Positions 5,368 through 8,283 of a stretch of 8,283 nt of DNA are shown here, piece after piece (the first letter of the stretch is position 1; the number at the start of each line of letters is the position of its first letter). The position numbers and the translations under genes were made by a program. A model generated the notes under the pieces. It was given only the letters and a program-made list of their open reading frames with translations, ran no database searches and was not told the DNA's origin. The DNA comes from Ruminococcaceae bacterium UBA5401. GTDB taxonomy: Bacteria; Bacillota; Clostridia; Oscillospirales; Acutalibacteraceae. The stretch covers positions 1 to 8,283 of the forward strand of contig DHOB01000071.1 of assembly GCA_002409675.1 (NCBI GenBank). The letters are read 5' to 3'.

Positions 5368-7259
5368 AGGACGGCTTTTTCCGCATTGCGGTCGCGACGC
5401 CGAAGATCCGGGTGGCGGACTGCGAGTACAACAAGAACTCCGTGCTGGCGATGATGCGCGAATGCGCGGCGCGCGGCGCGGGGGCGGTCGCGTTCCCGGA
5501 GCTGTGCCTGACGGGCTACACCTGCGGCGACCTGTTCCGCGGGCGCGCGCTGGTCGCCGGGGCGGAGCGCGCCCTGGGCGAGCTGATGGCCCAGACGGCG
5601 GAGCTGGACCTGCTGGCACTGGTGGGCCTGCCCGTGGCCTGCGGGGCGGGCCTTTACAACTGCGCGGCGGTGTTCTGCGGCGGGCGGCTGCTGGGCCTCG
5701 CGGCCAAGACCTACCTGCCGAACTACGGCGAATTTTACGAGGCGCGGCATTTTTCGCGCGCGCCGGAGTGCGCCGAAGCGAAGCTCTGCGGGCAGACCGT
5801 GCCGCTCGGCAACAGCCTGGTCTTCCGCTGCGAGACCGTGCCCGGCCTTTCGGTCGGCGCGGAAATCTGCGAGGACCTGTGGGTGCCGTGCCCGCCCTCC
5901 GCCAACCTGGCGCAGGCCGGGGCGACGGTGCTGTTCAATCTTTCGGCCAGCGACGAGGTCATCGGCAAGGCGCCGTACCGCCGCGGTCTGGTGCGGCAGC
6001 AGTCCGCGCGCCTGGCGTGCGCCTACGCCTACGCCGACGCCGGCGAGGGCGAATCGACGACCGACCTGGTCTTCACGGGGCACGATCTGATAGCGGAAAA
6101 CGGCACCGTGCTGAGGGAATCGGAGCAGTTCACCGCCGGATTCATCACGGCGGATATCGACCTGCAGCGCCTGGCGCAGGAGCGCCTGCGGATGACGACG
6201 TGGGAAAACGGCGGCCATGCGCATGGGATTCCGTTTTCGATGCGGGAGCCGCAGTTCCGGGTCGAGCGGAAATTCCCGGCCCTGCCGTTCGTGCCGGACG
6301 ACAAAGAGGAGCTTTCCGACCGGTGCGAGAAAATCCTGAACCTGCAGGCGTGGGGCCTGCGCACCCGGCTGGAGCACACGCGCGCGAAGCGCGTGGTGCT
6401 GGGCGTTTCCGGCGGGCTGGACTCCACCCTGGCGCTGCTGGTTTCGGCGCGCGCGTTCGACATGCTGTGCCTGGACCGGAAGGGCATCCTCGCGGTCACG
6501 ATGCCGGGCTTCGGCACCACGAAGCGCACGAAAAGCAACGCGCAGAAGCTGGCGGAGCTGCTGGGCGCGGAGTTCCGCGAGATCCCCATCGGCGAGAATG
6601 TTTCGCGCCATTTTCAGGACATCGGCCACAACCCGGAGACGCGCGACGTGACCTACGAGAACGCGCAGGCGCGCGAGCGCACGCAGGTGCTGATGGACCT
6701 TGCGAACCAGTGCGGCGGGTTCGTGATCGGCACGGGCGACCTTTCGGAGCTGGCGCTCGGCTGGGCGACCTACAACGGGGACATCATGTCGATGTACAGC
6801 GTGAACTGCTCGGTCCCCAAGACCCTGGTGCGCCACCTGGTGCGCCACGCCGCCCGCACCGCCCCGGCGGACCTGCGCGCCCTGCTGGAGGACGTGCTGG
6901 CCACGCCCGTAAGCCCGGAGCTGCTGCCGCCGGAAAACGGGAAGATCGCCCAGAAGACGGAATCCATCGTCGGCCCCTACGAGCTGCACGACTTCTTCCT
7001 GTACTACACGATGCGGTTCGGCTTTCCGCCCGCGAAAATCTACCGCATGGCCGTCGCGTCGTTCGCGGGGTATTTCGACGCGGCGACGGTCAAAAAATGG
7101 CTCAGGGAATTTTACCGGCGCTTTTTTGCGAACCAGTTCAAGCGGTCGTGCCTGCCGGACGGCCCCAAGGTCGGCAGCGTGGCCCTTTCGCCGCGCGGCG
7201 ACTGGCGCATGCCCAGCGACGCTTCCGTGCGCCTCTGGATGGACGAGCTTTCAGACTGA
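5364..7259 (+). CDS. nadE: Glutamine-dependent NAD+ synthetase
   Basis: A 631-aa two-domain cytosolic enzyme that makes NAD+ from deamido-NAD+, ATP and glutamine, the last step of NAD biosynthesis. The N-terminal nitrilase-type glutaminase domain (about 5-300) has the expected triad: E46 in FPELCLTGYTCGD, K115 in KTYLPNYGEFYE, and C169 in GAEICEDLWVP. The C-terminal synthetase domain has the PP-loop SGGLDST (349-355), PGFGTTKRTKSNA (381-393) and GTGDLSELALGWATYNGDIM (456-475). Length fits the long glutamine-using class rather than the short ammonia-using one. The ATG overlaps the preceding stop as ATGA, with AAGGGA (5348-5353) 10 nt upstream, which indicates translational coupling. The TGA stop is the first base triplet shared with repeat copies B and C. 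Confidence 0.96.
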   Translation: MKDGFFRIAVATPKIRVADCEYNKNSVLAMMRECAARGAGAVAFPELCLTGYTCGDLFRGRALVAGAERALGELMAQTAELDLLALVGLPVACGAGLYNCAAVFCGGRLLGLAAKTYLPNYGEFYEARHFSRAPECAEAKLCGQTVPLGNSLVFRCETVPGLSVGAEICEDLWVPCPPSANLAQAGATVLFNLSASDEVIGKAPYRRGLVRQQSARLACAYAYADAGEGESTTDLVFTGHDLIAENGTVLRESEQFTAGFITADIDLQRLAQERLRMTTWENGGHAHGIPFSMREPQFRVERKFPALPFVPDDKEELSDRCEKILNLQAWGLRTRLEHTRAKRVVLGVSGGLDSTLALLVSARAFDMLCLDRKGILAVTMPGFGTTKRTKSNAQKLAELLGAEFREIPIGENVSRHFQDIGHNPETRDVTYENAQARERTQVLMDLANQCGGFVIGTGDLSELALGWATYNGDIMSMYSVNCSVPKTLVRHLVRHAARTAPADLRALLEDVLATPVSPELLPPENGKIAQKTESIVGPYELHDFFLYYTMRFGFPPAKIYRMAVASFAGYFDAATVKKWLREFYRRFFANQFKRSCLPDGPKVGSVALSPRGDWRMPSDASVRLWMDELSD

Positions 7260-7385
7260 GCCTGCACGCGCGGCCCGCCGGCAGAGCCGGCAGAGCCGGT
7301 TTCGGCCCGCCGTAGAACGCGCAGAGAATATGAAAGCTTATTTTGGCGGGACGGTTTAAGACAACTCCCGGCGGCGTGTCGCCGC
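7257..7385 (+). repeat. Interspersed structured repeat, copy B
   Basis: It begins at the nadE stop codon: TGAGCCTGCACGC (7257-7269) is identical to 8089-8101 at the HAD stop. The head contains GCCGGC-AGA-GCCGGC (7277-7291), a 6-bp stem with 3-nt loop, and a 9-bp tandem duplication CAGAGCCGG (7282-7299). The core has left arm GGCCCGCC (7304-7311), a 33-nt loop, right arm GGCGGGAC (7345-7352) and TCCCGG (7366-7371). The 30-bp tail unit is absent; GCGGCGTGTCGCCGC (7371-7385) is there instead. It fills most of the 178-bp nadE-HAD gap. No classic terminator follows, so whether nadE and the HAD gene share a transcript is open. Confidence 0.85.
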
Positions 7386-7407
7386 TTCCGCCGAACATTT
7401 GCACGGC

Positions 7408-7425
7408 CTGAAAACCCTGAAAACC
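7408..7425 (+). repeat. 9-bp tandem duplication upstream of the HAD ribosome site
   Basis: CTGAAAACC occurs twice in tandem, ending directly before GGAGG (7426-7430). It may be a replication slippage product; the A-rich sequence would keep the ribosome site unstructured. No good -10 box was found here. Confidence 0.5.
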
Positions 7426-7437
7426 GGAGGGAAAAAG

Positions 7438-8091
7438 ATGAAGGACTTCGACGCGGCGATTTTCGACCTGGACGGCACCCTGATCGACTCGCTGGGGATG
7501 TGGGAAAACCTCGACCGCGAGTTCCTGGCGAAGCGCGGCATCCGGGCGACGCCGGAATACACCGCCGCCGTGACCGCGATGAGCTTCCTTGAGGCGGCGG
7601 AGTACACCGTGCGGCGCTTCGGTTTCCGCGAGACGCCGGAAGAGCTGGCCGCCGAATGGAACGAGCTGGTGCGGGACGAGTACGCCCACCGCATCGGGCT
7701 GAAGCCCCACGCCCGCGAATATCTGGAGTTTCTGAAGCGCCGGGGCAAGACCCTCGGCGTGGCGACCGCCCTGCCGGAGAACCTGTACGGCCCGGTGCTG
7801 GAGCACAACGGCGTGGCCGGCTTTTTCAGGGCCTTCGCCTCGGTGCACGAGGTCGGGCGCGGCAAGGGCTTCCCGGACGTCTACCTGCTGGCGGCGCGCC
7901 GGCTCGGAACGCCGCCGGAGCGCTGCGTGGCGTTTGAGGATGTGGAGCCGGCCCTGCGGGGCGCGAAGGCCGCGGGCATGACGGCGGTGGGCGTCTACGA
8001 CGCGCACTCCGGCGACGAAGCGGAAATGCGCGCCGCCGCCGACCGCTACATACGCGATTTTGCGGAGCTTCTGCCCCGCGGGCAGGCGTGA
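7438..8091 (+). CDS. HAD-superfamily phosphatase (PGMB/phosphoglycolate phosphatase-like)
   Basis: A 217-aa soluble haloacid dehalogenase-fold enzyme, likely a sugar-phosphate or phosphoglycolate-type phosphatase or a beta-phosphoglucomutase relative. Motif I is FDLDGTLIDS (9-18) with nucleophile D10 and general acid D12. Residues about 17-85 form the helical cap of subclass I. Motif II is GVATA (107-111) with T110; motif III is K143 in GRGKGFPDVYL; motif IV is FEDVEPALRGAKAAGM (166-181) with E167 and D168. The ATG at 7438 is fixed by GGAGG (7426-7430), 7 nt upstream; an in-frame TTG at 7399 has no ribosome site. Length is normal for the family. It lies between repeat copies B and C and may be its own unit. 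The substrate cannot be told from sequence. Confidence 0.9.
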   Translation: MKDFDAAIFDLDGTLIDSLGMWENLDREFLAKRGIRATPEYTAAVTAMSFLEAAEYTVRRFGFRETPEELAAEWNELVRDEYAHRIGLKPHAREYLEFLKRRGKTLGVATALPENLYGPVLEHNGVAGFFRAFASVHEVGRGKGFPDVYLLAARRLGTPPERCVAFEDVEPALRGAKAAGMTAVGVYDAHSGDEAEMRAAADRYIRDFAELLPRGQA

Positions 8092-8097
8092 GCCTGC
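8082..8097 (+). other. Hairpin holding the HAD stop codon in its loop
   Basis: GCAGGC (8082-8087) and GCCTGC (8092-8097) form a perfect 6-bp stem around GTGA, a GNRA-type tetraloop in RNA. The TGA stop (8089-8091) is the last three loop bases. The right arm belongs to the repeat, the left arm to the gene. The nadE stop lacks this stem, so it is specific to this copy. Confidence 0.45.
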
Positions 8098-8103
8098 ACG
8101 CAC

Positions 8104-8149
8104 GGCCCACCGGCAGAGCCGGTTTCGGCCCACCGGCAGAGCCGGTTTC
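8104..8149 (+). repeat. Two tandem 23-bp head units in repeat copy C
   Basis: Two identical 23-bp units (8104-8126, 8127-8149), each starting GGCCCACCGG and ending GCCGGTTTC, followed by a third partial GGCCC. Each unit folds as ACCGGC-AGA-GCCGGT, a 6-bp stem with a 3-nt loop. Copy B has a variant arrangement, copy A only a vestige. Confidence 0.85.
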
Positions 8150-8213
8150 GGCCCGGCATAAAGCACGGAAAAAATCGAAAGTTCAGTCTGCCGGGACAGT
8201 TAAAGGCAACTCC

Positions 8214-8273
8214 CGGACGCATCCGCGCCTTTCTCGCCTTCGGCGGACGCATCCGCGTCGTACGCGCCTACGG
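8214..8273 (+). repeat. Two tandem 30-bp tail units in repeat copy C
   Basis: Units 8214-8243 and 8244-8273 share 25 of 30 bases and both begin CGGACGCATCCGCG. The second closely matches the single tail unit in copy A. In it, GACGC-ATCC-GCGTC gives a 5-bp stem that the first unit has partly lost. Each unit also contains a CGCC-N3-GGCG mini-hairpin. Confidence 0.8.
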
Positions 8274-8283
8274 CGGTCACGAA

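Larger units (their letters stand above)
8089..8283 (+). repeat. Interspersed structured repeat, copy C (reaches window end)
   Basis: The fullest copy. It starts at the HAD stop with TGAGCCTGCACGC, then two 23-bp head units (8104-8149), left arm GGCCCGGC (8150-8157), a 32-nt loop, right arm GCCGGGAC (8190-8197), and TCCCGG (8211-8216). Two 30-bp tail units (8214-8273) follow, then CGGTCACGAA at the window edge. CCGGGA (8191-8196) also pairs perfectly with TCCCGG over a 14-nt loop. Compared with copies A and B, the left arm has G for C and the right arm C for G at the paired position, so pairing is kept. No gene lies in 8092-8283. Confidence 0.87.

Noticed and set aside
5232..6989. 585-codon minus-strand frame opposite nadE
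   Set aside because: Antisense of a well-supported enzyme with intact catalytic residues; composition is that of a GC-rich shadow frame. The same holds for the plus frame 5462-7315.
7330..7359. Nine-codon frame MKAYFGGTV inside repeat copy B
   Set aside because: Copy A lacks the frame because of a one-base length difference and copy C has no matching start or peptide; no ribosome site.
8104..8273. Tandem units as a CRISPR array
   Set aside because: Units are directly adjacent with no unique spacers, there are only two of each type, and no cas gene is nearby.

Overview
The window looks like chromosomal DNA from a GC-rich Gram-positive bacterium, most plausibly an uncultured Clostridia/Oscillospiraceae-type gut organism. 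This is inferred from the gene families (a VanW/YoaR-type envelope protein, an MGDG-synthase-type lipid glycosyltransferase, long glutamine-dependent NAD synthetase), good Shine-Dalgarno sites and sigma-70/sigma-A-like promoters. There is no phage, plasmid, CRISPR or transposase gene. All six protein-coding genes look intact.

Layout: a minus-strand glycosyltransferase of the MGDG synthase family (145-1275) is divergent from a plus-strand VanW-family protein (1553-3064). The 277-bp gap between them has recognisable promoters facing both ways, two copies of a 10-bp palindrome, and a terminator-like hairpin in the leader of the minus-strand gene. After the VanW gene comes a strong 12-bp stem-loop (3136-3166), with a promoter-like sequence just upstream. 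Then follow a family 2 glycosyltransferase (3234-4226), a flippase-like/LPG-synthase-TM integral membrane protein (4267-5367) and glutamine-dependent NAD+ synthetase (nadE, 5364-7259), which overlaps its predecessor by ATGA. A HAD-family phosphatase (7438-8091) closes the set. Four of the six genes point to cell-envelope lipid or polysaccharide work; nadE and the HAD enzyme are metabolic.

The most unusual content is non-coding. Three copies of an interspersed, structured repeat lie at 1-114 (minus), 7257-7385 (plus) and 8089-8283 (plus). Each sits directly 3' of a gene and in that gene's sense direction. The copies share a core of two arms around a 32-33 nt A/T-rich loop, then a second arm. 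One arm pair differs between copies by a compensatory C-G to G-C swap, which suggests a folded RNA. The head (23-bp units) and tail (30-bp units) vary in copy number. Both window ends fall inside copies of this repeat, so the window is probably a contig broken at the repeat.
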